This document shows, in pieces, positions 1 to 7,229 of a stretch of DNA of 64,000 nucleotides. Source of the DNA: Rhodococcus sp. W8901 (GTDB taxonomy: Bacteria > Actinomycetota > Actinomycetes > Mycobacteriales > Mycobacteriaceae); NCBI RefSeq assembly GCF_013348805.1, contig NZ_CP054690.1, positions 5,022,001-5,086,000 on the forward strand. Direction: 5' to 3'. The notes below the pieces were generated by a model. That model did no database searches and was not told the DNA's origin. It worked only from the letters and a program-made list of their open reading frames with translations. The translations under genes and the position numbers were made by a program. Each line of letters begins with the position of its first letter. Position 1 is the first letter of the stretch.

Positions 1-1127
1 CGTGGCTGATCGCGACGGCCGGTTCCGGCAGCGGCGGGACGTCCGACCCGGCTGGGGTGGCGGCGTTCGCGTCCCGCGCCGAGCCGGGCCTCGGCACCCT
101 CGGCAGTGTCGCGGGGCTGGGCGGAATCTGGAACTCCACCGCCGTCCCGGGCTCGCGCACGTCCCTGTGGGCGCTGGTCGGGACGCTACTGCTGCTCGCG
201 GTCGTGGGCTGCGGGCTGCCCGCGCTGTGGCGGCGTCGGCGCCATCCGGTGATCGTCGCGCTCTCGGTCCTCGCCGCCGCCGCGGTGCTGCTGCCCGCGC
301 TCGGCGCGACGGGCTGGGGGCTGGCCGTCGGCGAGTGGGCGGTGGTGCACGTGCCGGGGACGGGGCTGCTGCGCGACACCCAGAAGTGGGTGGCGCTCGC
401 CGCGCCGCTGTACGCACTGGCCGCGGCGGCCGGGGTGCGGACGCTGAACACCCGGGCGCCGCTGCCCGGTGCGGTCCCGGTCGCCGCGATCGCCGCGGTC
501 GTGCTCGCGCTGCCCGACCTGGTGTGGGGTGTCGGAGGCGCGCTGCAGCCGGTGCAGTATCCGGCGTCGTGGCAGCGGGTGGTCGAGACCCTCGAGGCGT
601 CACCGGCGCCGGGCGATGTCGCGGTGCTGCCGGCCGGGATGTTCCGGAAGTTCCCCTACAGCGGCGACGCCCCGGTGCTCGATCCCGCGCCGCGGATGCT
701 GCCGGCGGACGTGCTGCAGACCGGACAGCTGGTGGTGGGGCAGGCGTCGGCGGTCGGCGGTGAGGGCGCGCGGGCCTCGCGCGTCGAACAGTTGCTGCTG
801 ACGGGGGCGTCGCCGAAGGAACTCGCCGAGGATCAGGTGCGTTGGGTGCTGGTCGAACGCACCACCCCGGGCCCCCTCGGCGACTCGCAGCACACCCTCG
901 ACGATCTCGAAAAGACTTGGGAGGACGACGAACTCGCGTTGTACCGGGTTCCCGGCGAGATTACGGTCGGTGCGACCGGGTCCGCGCGGGCGGTGTCCAC
1001 GGGCGCGCACCTGCTGTGGGCGGCGCTGCTAGTGGGCGGCGGTCTCGGCTTCCTGGAGTCGCGGCGGCGCAACCGTGCCGGTTTCGGAGCCGGCGATGAG
1101 CCCCGACACGTGCCACCCGGCGGCTGA
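1..1127 (+). CDS. Polytopic membrane protein, C-terminal part (5' end outside window)
   Basis: The reading frame is open from the first bases of the window to a TGA at 1125, so the gene begins upstream and only its last ~375 codons are seen. The visible part has several hydrophobic helices (around 160-210, 255-305, 475-515 and 1000-1040 in base coordinates) separated by a large, probably extracytoplasmic domain, and ends in a basic Arg-rich tail. It is followed by a convergent glycosyltransferase, then a methyltransferase and an aldehyde dehydrogenase, the same order as Rv0226c-Rv0225-Rv0224c-Rv0223c in M. tuberculosis. By that synteny it is an Rv0226c-like envelope membrane protein, possibly a GT-C type glycosyltransferase, though no catalytic motif is visible in this fragment. 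Its 3' end overlaps the next gene tail to tail. Confidence 0.7.
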   Translation, partial: WLIATAGSGSGGTSDPAGVAAFASRAEPGLGTLGSVAGLGGIWNSTAVPGSRTSLWALVGTLLLLAVVGCGLPALWRRRRHPVIVALSVLAAAAVLLPALGATGWGLAVGEWAVVHVPGTGLLRDTQKWVALAAPLYALAAAAGVRTLNTRAPLPGAVPVAAIAAVVLALPDLVWGVGGALQPVQYPASWQRVVETLEASPAPGDVAVLPAGMFRKFPYSGDAPVLDPAPRMLPADVLQTGQLVVGQASAVGGEGARASRVEQLLLTGASPKELAEDQVRWVLVERTTPGPLGDSQHTLDDLEKTWEDDELALYRVPGEITVGATGSARAVSTGAHLLWAALLVGGGLGFLESRRRNRAGFGAGDEPRHVPPGG

Positions 1128-2282
1128 CGCGGCGAGTACCGCGTACACCCCGGACGCGGTCTGTGCCCACGAGAACTCGGACGCCCGCAGCCGGGCCTTG
1201 TCGCCCAGCTCGGCGCGCAGTTCGGCGTCGAGCAGCAGCGATTCGACGGCGGTCGCCAGCGCGGGCACCGCGGCCGCCCGATCCGACGCAGCATCGTCGG
1301 AGTCGCCGCCCACGAGCAGACCGGTGACGCCGTCGATGATCGAGTCGGTAAGTCCCTTGGAGCTGCGGTAGCCGACCGTGGGGACACCGTGCTGGGCGGC
1401 CTCGATCACTGCGAGTCCCCAGCCCTCCTTGCGGGACGGCATCACGTGCACCCACGAGCGCGCGAGCAGTGCGTGCTTGCGGTCCTCGGGCACGTGTCCG
1501 TGGAACGTGACGGCGTCGGCGATACCCAGCTCGTGGGCCCGTTCGCGCAGGTTCTGCTCCCACCAGCCGCCGCCGACGACGTCGAGGTGCAGCGCGGGAA
1601 TGGTCCGGCGCAGCGTCGCGACGGCGGCGAGCGCGTCCTCGATCTGCTTGTGCGGCACGAGCCGCGACAGCACGCACACACTCGGATGCGCGGTGCGGGT
1701 GTGCCCGCTCCCCGGCTCGACGCCGGCCGGGATCGCGTCGGCGCCGTTGCGGACCACCGCGATCCGCTCGCGCTCGACGCCGAGGTCGGTGAGCTCGTCG
1801 GCCGACGGCAACGACACCGTCAGGTACTGGCTCTCCCGGTGCACGCGCGGCGACAGCCGCGACTCGATCCACCAGCCGACGCGCCCCATGAGTCGACCGG
1901 CGACCGGCCACTGCTCGCGGTGGCAGTGGTGCACCAGCACGGTCACCGGCGCGCCGGACACGGCCTTCGAGAAGAAGGGGATGCCGTTCTGGGTGTCGAG
2001 CACCGCGTCGGGGCGCAGTCCGGCGAGCGGTCCGAGACCGAGACGGCCGGCGACGATCGCGCCGAGCGCCCGGGGGTACACCGTCAGCCGTCCGCCGCCA
2101 CGACTGATCCGGACACCGTCGACGATCTCCTCGCGCGGGGCACCCGGGTAGCCCGCGGTCCGCAACGTGACCTTGATGCCGCGTCGAGCGAGGCCCGCGC
2201 CGACCTCCTCGAGGTACCGCTCGCTGCCACCGCCCTGGGGATGCCCGGTGTCGCGCCAGCACAGCAGGAGAACCTCTCGCAC
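1029..2282 (-). CDS. GT-B fold glycosyltransferase (family GT4-like)
   Basis: The 417-residue product starts at a GTG preceded by GAGGGGG. The N-terminus (WRDTGHPQGGGSERYLEE) is the glycine-rich acceptor loop of GT4 enzymes. The C-terminal half carries the nucleotide-sugar signature EGWGLAVIEAAQHGVP with the conserved E-x7-E pair. Such enzymes transfer a sugar from a nucleotide donor in the cytoplasm, here probably for an envelope glycan or glycolipid. It is equivalent by order to Rv0225. The last 99 bp overlap the 3' end of the convergent membrane-protein gene. Donor and acceptor cannot be read from the sequence. Confidence 0.85.
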   Translation of the reverse strand: MREVLLLCWRDTGHPQGGGSERYLEEVGAGLARRGIKVTLRTAGYPGAPREEIVDGVRISRGGGRLTVYPRALGAIVAGRLGLGPLAGLRPDAVLDTQNGIPFFSKAVSGAPVTVLVHHCHREQWPVAGRLMGRVGWWIESRLSPRVHRESQYLTVSLPSADELTDLGVERERIAVVRNGADAIPAGVEPGSGHTRTAHPSVCVLSRLVPHKQIEDALAAVATLRRTIPALHLDVVGGGWWEQNLRERAHELGIADAVTFHGHVPEDRKHALLARSWVHVMPSRKEGWGLAVIEAAQHGVPTVGYRSSKGLTDSIIDGVTGLLVGGDSDDAASDRAAAVPALATAVESLLLDAELRAELGDKARLRASEFSWAQTASGVYAVLAASAAGWHVSGLIAGSETGTVAPPRLQEAETAAH

Positions 2283-2323
2283 GTGCGTGCCCCCTCACTG
2301 GCTCGGACCGTTGCCTGCGACAC

Positions 2324-2332
2324 ACCTTATCG
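2324..2332 (-). promoter_or_regulatory. CGATAAGGT element, candidate -10 region of the glycosyltransferase
   Basis: On the minus strand the nonamer CGATAAGGT lies about 42 bases before the glycosyltransferase GTG. It contains TAAGGT, a fair TANNNT -10 hexamer. The same nonamer occurs on the plus strand at 2399-2407 in front of the divergent methyltransferase. Confidence 0.4.
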
Positions 2333-2398
2333 GCTGGACGCGGCCCGCCCTACCGTCAAGTAGTGGAATCCGGCGAACGGGAGCGCGGTATGTCCGAT

Positions 2399-2407
2399 CG
2401 ATAAGGT
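2399..2407 (+). promoter_or_regulatory. CGATAAGGT element, candidate -10 of a leaderless methyltransferase transcript
   Basis: TAAGGT (2402-2407) ends 7 bases before the GTG start at 2415, the spacing expected if transcription begins at the start codon. There is no Shine-Dalgarno sequence between the two. No convincing -35 is visible. Confidence 0.45.
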
Positions 2408-2414
2408 TCCTCCC

Positions 2415-3218
2415 GTGACTCCCGCCCGCGCACGCCGTCTCGTCCCCACCCGCGCACCTCGAGTGACCCGGCATTTCGCCCGCCGCGCAACCCTGAAGCG
2501 GTCGGTCGGGCTGCTCAGCGACTTCCGGTACGAGCAGACCGACCCGGACCTGTTCTACGGCGCCCTCGCCCGCGACTCCGTCGAACTGATCGGCGACCTC
2601 TATCGCGGCCTCACCGACGCGGACCTGACCGGCACGACGGTGCTCGACGTGGGCGGCGGCCCCGGCTACTTCGCGGACGCGTTCGGGCAGGCCGGTGCCC
2701 GCTACATTCCGGTGGAGCCCGATCCGTCGGAGATGCACGCGGCGGGCCTGACGGTCGGCGACTCGATCCGCGGCTCGGGGCTGGCGCTGCCGATCCGCAC
2801 CGGATCGGTGGACGTGTGCTTCTCGTCGAACGTCGCCGAACACGTGTCGCAGCCGTGGGTGATGGCCGAGGAGATGCTGCGGGTGACGCGCCCCGGCGGG
2901 CTGATGGTGCTGTCGTACACGCTGTGGTGGGGCCCGTTCGGCGGGCACGAGACCGGCCCGTGGCACTACCTCGGCGGCGAATACGCGGCCCGGCGCTACA
3001 AGCGCAAACAGGGCAAGGAACCCAAGAACCGTTACGGCATCTCGCTGTTCGACATCGGTGCCGCGGACGGGTTGAGGTGGGCGAAGGACCAGACCGGCGG
3101 CGACGTCCTGGCCGCGTTCCCCCGCTACCACCCGCGCTGGGCGTGGTGGATGGTGAAGATCCCGGTGCTGCGCGAACTGCTGGTGAGCAACCTGGTTCTC
3201 GTGGTCCGCAAGCGCTGA
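2415..3218 (+). CDS. Class I SAM-dependent methyltransferase (Rv0224c-like)
   Basis: The 267-residue protein contains the SAM-binding motif I VLDVGGGPGYFADAF near residue 78, followed by the acidic VEPD and the VAEHVSQPW segment typical of Methyltransf_11 enzymes. The start is a GTG that appears leaderless. It is divergent from the glycosyltransferase and shares an identical promoter nonamer with it, so the two are probably co-expressed. In mycobacteria the equivalent gene also sits between the glycosyltransferase and the aldehyde dehydrogenase. The substrate is unknown; an envelope lipid or glycan is plausible from context only. Confidence 0.85.
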   Translation: MTPARARRLVPTRAPRVTRHFARRATLKRSVGLLSDFRYEQTDPDLFYGALARDSVELIGDLYRGLTDADLTGTTVLDVGGGPGYFADAFGQAGARYIPVEPDPSEMHAAGLTVGDSIRGSGLALPIRTGSVDVCFSSNVAEHVSQPWVMAEEMLRVTRPGGLMVLSYTLWWGPFGGHETGPWHYLGGEYAARRYKRKQGKEPKNRYGISLFDIGAADGLRWAKDQTGGDVLAAFPRYHPRWAWWMVKIPVLRELLVSNLVLVVRKR

Positions 3219-3307
3219 CCCTCCGGTCGCCGCACGAGGTGCGGGCGCTCCGACGGGGAGAACCGGAATCGGCAGGACGAGCCGCACAGGGAACTACGCT
3301 CGGGATC

Positions 3308-4195
3308 ATGACCGCACTCGCGCTCGATGTCGGCGGCACCAAGATGGCGGCAGCGCGGGTGCTGCCCGACGGCTCGCCCGATCACCGGGTGACCGTCCCG
3401 ACGCCGCAGTCCGGGGTGTGGGACGCGTGCGGCGCGCTGCTCGAGCGAGCGGCCGGCGGCGAACCGATCACGTCGGTCGGCATTGCGTCAGCGGGGCCGG
3501 TCGACACCACCGCGGGCACGGTCGCGCCGGTCAACATCGCCGAGTGGCGGGACGGCTTTCCGATCGTCGACGCCGTCCGGACCCTGTTCCCGTCCGCAAC
3601 CGTGCGTCTCGCGCTGGACGGGGCCGCCGCCGCTCTGGCCGAGCACCGACTGGGCGCGGGCCGAGGCACTCCCGATCTGCTGGGCGTCGTCGTCTCGACC
3701 GGGGTGGGCGGCGGCGTGATCCGCGGCGGCCGGATCGTGGGCGGACGCACCGGCAACGCGGGCCACGTCGGACACATGGTGGTGCCGGGCGGCGCCGAAC
3801 AGTGCGGATGCGGGGCATTCGGCTGCCTCGAGACCGTCGCGAGCGCTCCGGCCGCGCTGCGGTGGGCACGGACCAACGGGTGGGACGGCGCCACGGCTGC
3901 CGATCTGGCCGTCGACGCAGCGCTGGGAGAACCCACCGCGGCCGACGCCCTCGAACGGGCCGGCACCGCGCTGGGGCAGGTGTTGGCGTCGGCGGCAGCG
4001 TTGCTCGACATCGGCCTCGTCGTCGTCGGCGGCGGTTTCGCGCAGGCGGGCCCCGCGTTGTGGGATCCCATGATCGCGGCGGCGGCGCGGCACGCACGGT
4101 TGTCCTTCCTGCGCGACCTTCGGCTGGCGCCCGCCGATCTCGGTGTACTCGGCACCCTCACCGGCGCCGGGCTGCTTGCAACGGACGGCGTCTGA
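3308..4195 (+). CDS. ROK-family sugar kinase / glucokinase-like protein
   Basis: The 295-residue protein begins MTALALDVGGTKMAAARV, containing the ATP phosphate-1 loop (DVGGTK). The ROK zinc-binding signature CGCGAFGCLE lies near residues 165-175, after the conserved GNAGHVGHM segment with its metal-ligand His. It has no N-terminal helix-turn-helix, so it is a kinase-type ROK protein rather than a NagC/XylR repressor. It probably phosphorylates glucose, N-acetylmannosamine or a similar sugar in the cytoplasm. Substrate specificity is not decided by the sequence. It runs in the same direction as the methyltransferase upstream and the aldehyde dehydrogenase downstream. Confidence 0.85.
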   Translation: MTALALDVGGTKMAAARVLPDGSPDHRVTVPTPQSGVWDACGALLERAAGGEPITSVGIASAGPVDTTAGTVAPVNIAEWRDGFPIVDAVRTLFPSATVRLALDGAAAALAEHRLGAGRGTPDLLGVVVSTGVGGGVIRGGRIVGGRTGNAGHVGHMVVPGGAEQCGCGAFGCLETVASAPAALRWARTNGWDGATAADLAVDAALGEPTAADALERAGTALGQVLASAAALLDIGLVVVGGGFAQAGPALWDPMIAAAARHARLSFLRDLRLAPADLGVLGTLTGAGLLATDGV

Positions 4196-4281
4196 CCTGC
4201 GATCGGACCTCGCCTATTCCAGTTGGCTGTAACGTGTTCTAGTGTGACCCAGGGCACTCCACAAGAGCGAGGAATGGACTG

Positions 4282-5730
4282 ATGACCGACTACGACAAAC
4301 TCTTCATCGGCGGACGATGGGTCGCGCCGGCCACCGACCAGCGGTTGGAGGTGTTTTCCCCCGCTACCGAAGCGCGCGTGGGCAGTGTCCCCGTCGCCGC
4401 TCCGGCAGACATCGACGCCGCCGTCGGCGCAGCACGCGCGGCCCTCGAAGCGGGCCCGTGGGCCGAGACCACACCGGCCCAGCGTGGCGAGATCCTCGCC
4501 AAGGTCGCCAAGCTCATCGAGGAGCGCAGCGCGGAGCTGATCTCCACCATCTCCGACGAGATGGGCGCGCCGGCATCGGGCGTCGAGGTGATGCAGAAGA
4601 CCATGTCGCTCGCGACCCTCAACTACTACGCCGGGCTCGCCACCGAGTTCCCCTGGGAAGAGGTCCGCACCGGGCCGTTCGGCCAGAGCAAGATCTACCG
4701 CGAGCCGGTCGGCGTCGTCGGCGCGGTCATCGCGTGGAACGTGCCGCTGTTCCTCGCGATCAACAAGCTGGCTCCGGCCCTGCTCGCGGGTTGCACCGTG
4801 GTGCTCAAGCCGGCGCCGGAGACTCCGCTCAACGCCAACATGGTCGCCGACATCTTCACCGAGGCCGGCCTGCCCGAAGGCGTGCTGTCGATCGTGCCGG
4901 GCGGCGCGGAGACCGGCGAGTACCTGGTCTCGCACCCCGACGTCGACAAGGTCACCTTCACCGGCAGCACCGCCGTCGGCCGCAAGATCGGCGCGATCGC
5001 CGCCGAGCAGCTCAAGCGTTGTTCGCTCGAGCTGGGTGGCAAGTCGGCCGCGATCCTGCTCGAGGACATGGACGTCGCGGCGACCGTCCCGATGCTGGTG
5101 ATGTCCGGCCTCATGAACTCCGGCCAGGCGTGCGTCGGCCAGACGCGCATCCTCGCGCCGCGCTCGCGCTACGACGAGATCATCGAGGCCATGGTCCAGA
5201 CCGCCGGGTTCATGCCGGTCGGTCGTCCGGCCGACGAGGGCGCGACGCTGGGCCCGCTCATCACCGAGAAGCAGCGCGACAAGGTCCTCGGCTACATCGA
5301 GAAGGGCAAGGCCGAGGGTGCGCGCGTCGTGCTCGGCGGCGGCGCCCCGGCCCACCTGGACACGGGTTGGTTCGTGGAGCCGACGATCTTCGCCGACGTC
5401 GACAACTCGATGACGATCGCCCGCGAGGAGATCTTCGGACCGGTTCTGTCGGTGATCCCCTACGACACGGTCGACGAGGCCGTCAAGATCGCCAACGACT
5501 CGGAGTACGGCCTGGCCGGTTCGGTGTACACCACCGACATCGAGAAGGGCATCGAGATCGCCAAGCAGATCCGCACCGGCACGTACGCCATCAACTGGTA
5601 CGCGTTCGATCCCGGATGCCCGTTCGGCGGCTTCAAGAACTCCGGCATCGGCCGCGAGAACGGACCGGAGGGCCTCGAGGCCTACTGCGAGCTCAAGTCC
5701 GTCCTGATGCCCCCCGGCTACACCGGATAG
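4282..5730 (+). CDS. NAD(P)-dependent aldehyde dehydrogenase (Rv0223c-like)
   Basis: The full-length 482-residue ALDH-superfamily enzyme oxidises an aldehyde to a carboxylic acid. The active-site glutamate lies in LELGGKSA (about residue 250) and the nucleophilic cysteine in NSGQACVGQT (Cys284). The cofactor loop FTGSTAVGRKIG is present. The ATG at 4282 is preceded by GAGCGAGGAATGGACTG. A strong hairpin terminator follows. The physiological aldehyde is unknown; synteny with Rv0223c-Rv0226c suggests a conserved housekeeping neighbourhood rather than a recent catabolic acquisition. Confidence 0.9.
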   Translation: MTDYDKLFIGGRWVAPATDQRLEVFSPATEARVGSVPVAAPADIDAAVGAARAALEAGPWAETTPAQRGEILAKVAKLIEERSAELISTISDEMGAPASGVEVMQKTMSLATLNYYAGLATEFPWEEVRTGPFGQSKIYREPVGVVGAVIAWNVPLFLAINKLAPALLAGCTVVLKPAPETPLNANMVADIFTEAGLPEGVLSIVPGGAETGEYLVSHPDVDKVTFTGSTAVGRKIGAIAAEQLKRCSLELGGKSAAILLEDMDVAATVPMLVMSGLMNSGQACVGQTRILAPRSRYDEIIEAMVQTAGFMPVGRPADEGATLGPLITEKQRDKVLGYIEKGKAEGARVVLGGGAPAHLDTGWFVEPTIFADVDNSMTIAREEIFGPVLSVIPYDTVDEAVKIANDSEYGLAGSVYTTDIEKGIEIAKQIRTGTYAINWYAFDPGCPFGGFKNSGIGRENGPEGLEAYCELKSVLMPPGYTG

Positions 5731-5753
5731 GCATAGAGGCACGATCGACATCC

Positions 5754-5792
5754 GTCAGGCGCGGTCCGAGGACATCTCGGGCCGCGCCTGAC
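5754..5792 (+). terminator. Hairpin terminator after the aldehyde dehydrogenase
   Basis: GTCAGGCGCGG (5754-5764) pairs perfectly with CCGCGCCTGAC (5782-5792). The interior CCGAG/CTCGG extends the stem around a GACAT loop. It has no long U-tract, as is usual in this group. Confidence 0.75.
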
Positions 5793-5837
5793 GCGTTTCC
5801 ATCCGCCGGGCTACTGATCCGACGGACCGGTGATCGA

Positions 5838-5942
5838 CTAGCTCAACTCGGCGGATCCGGCCATCAGCTTGCCCAGATCGCCGGCCAGGTTGCCGAGCTT
5901 CGCGACCGTACGTAGAAACTCGATGATCTGATTGAACTCCAC
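5838..5942 (-). CDS. Small amphipathic protein of 34 residues
   Basis: On the minus strand GTG at 5942 follows a very good ribosome-binding site (GAAAGGAACACC-GTG) and opens 34 codons ending in TAG. The product begins VEFNQIIEFLRTVAKLGNLA. It alternates hydrophobic and polar or charged residues through most of its length, as a single amphipathic helix would, and has no signal peptide. Small helical proteins of 45-57 residues without signal sequences (PorA, PorH) are cell-wall channel proteins in Corynebacterium. The resemblance here is in size and character only. It has about 240 bases of non-coding DNA upstream and is convergent with the aldehyde dehydrogenase. Function unknown. Confidence 0.55.
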   Translation of the reverse strand: MEFNQIIEFLRTVAKLGNLAGDLGKLMAGSAELS

Positions 5943-6185
5943 GGTGTTCCTTTCACGATTCCCGTCGCCGGCGATGCCCTCGCCGCCCGTCTGTTGCGGC
6001 CGCAGTGTTCAGATTCAGATGCCCTGCACCACTGCAGGTGCGCATCTCCTTGGATAGCGTGGATCCCCACCACGCGACCGGTCGGCGCGGCAATTGTGCG
6101 CGATTCAACGCAAGCCTTGCGGGGTCCCGCACGCGCCTGACGCGTTCGACCGGCATCGTCGCGGGCTCGCGCCTAGCCTGAGGCG

Positions 6186-7145
6186 ATGGCGACCTCACCG
6201 ACCTCGCATGCGGACTCCGGCGGGGAGAGCACCCTCACCGTCGTCATTGCGTTCGTCGCGAATGCGTTGATCGCAGTGGCGAAGTCGGTGGCAGCGGTGC
6301 TCACCGGATCGGCGTCGATGGTCGCCGAGGCGACGCACTCGTGGGCCGACACCGGTAACGAGATCCTGCTGCTGGTCGCCGACCGCCGCGCCCGCAAGGT
6401 CCCCGACCGCGCACACCCCCTGGGCTTCGGCAGGGAGGCATACATCTGGTCGCTGTTCGCCGCGCTCGGCCTGTTCGCGGTCGGCGCGGGAGTCTCGATC
6501 ACCCACGGCATCCAGGAACTGGTGAATCCGGCGCCGGCGTCGGACTTCGGCGTCGCGTACGCGGTGCTGGGGATCGCGTTCGTGCTCGAGGCCATCTCGT
6601 TCCGGCAGGCGTTCAAGCAGTTGCGGGGCGAGGCGCACGACGCCCACCGCGACATCCTCGCGCACGCGCTGCTGACGTCGGATCCGACGGTCCGGGCGGT
6701 GTTCGCGGAGGACGCGGCCGCGCTGATCGGCCTGGTCATCGCGTTCGCGGGCGTCCTCGCGCACCAGTTGACCGGATCGCCGATCCCGGACGCGGTCGGG
6801 TCCATCGCGGTCGGCGTGCTGCTCGGCGTCATCGCGCTGGTCCTGCTCGACCGCAACCGCCGGTTCCTCGTCGGCGAGCCCGGCACCCCGGAACTGCGCG
6901 GCCAGGCGGTCGCGAAGCTGCTGAGCTACCCCGAGGTGGAGCGCGTGACGTACCTGCGGATGGAGTTCCTCGGACCGCACCAGGTGTACCTGGTGGCCAG
7001 CGTCGACCTCATCGGCGACTACGCCGAGTCCCGCGTCGCGCACACCCTGCGCGACCTCGAGAACCGGATCACGACCGAGACCGCCGCTGTCCGGAAGGCC
7101 GTGCTCACGCTCTCGACGTCGGAGGAACCGAGCCTGTCGGTGTGA
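6186..7145 (+). CDS. Cation diffusion facilitator (CDF) family metal transporter
   Basis: The 319-residue membrane protein has six predicted helices. Helix 2 carries the HxxxD metal site (EATHSWADTGNE) and helix 5 an acidic pair (FAEDAAAL) in place of the HxxxD of zinc exporters. This fits the actinobacterial CDF branch whose metal preference is less certain. A short C-terminal cytoplasmic domain (about residues 235-319) resembles the CDF dimerisation domain. It probably exports a divalent cation in exchange for protons. It lies 84 bases upstream of the KimA-like gene in the same direction, so co-transcription is possible. Confidence 0.85.
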   Translation: MATSPTSHADSGGESTLTVVIAFVANALIAVAKSVAAVLTGSASMVAEATHSWADTGNEILLLVADRRARKVPDRAHPLGFGREAYIWSLFAALGLFAVGAGVSITHGIQELVNPAPASDFGVAYAVLGIAFVLEAISFRQAFKQLRGEAHDAHRDILAHALLTSDPTVRAVFAEDAAALIGLVIAFAGVLAHQLTGSPIPDAVGSIAVGVLLGVIALVLLDRNRRFLVGEPGTPELRGQAVAKLLSYPEVERVTYLRMEFLGPHQVYLVASVDLIGDYAESRVAHTLRDLENRITTETAAVRKAVLTLSTSEEPSLSV

Positions 7146-7229
7146 TCGTCTGCGGCCCATCCGCGATCCCAGGCGAGTAGAACTGAAGGAGCGTCGGCCG
7201 ATACGGACCTGGAGCACCCTGGAGAACCC

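Noticed and set aside
3382-5751. Very long antisense open frame opposite the ROK kinase and aldehyde dehydrogenase genes
   Set aside because: It is a by-product of high-GC codon usage. The predicted protein is rich in Arg/Gly/His without any domain, and the opposite strand encodes well-conserved enzymes.
7146-7229. ydaO-type c-di-AMP riboswitch before the KimA-like gene
   Set aside because: The 84-base gap is too short for that RNA and shows none of its conserved segments.
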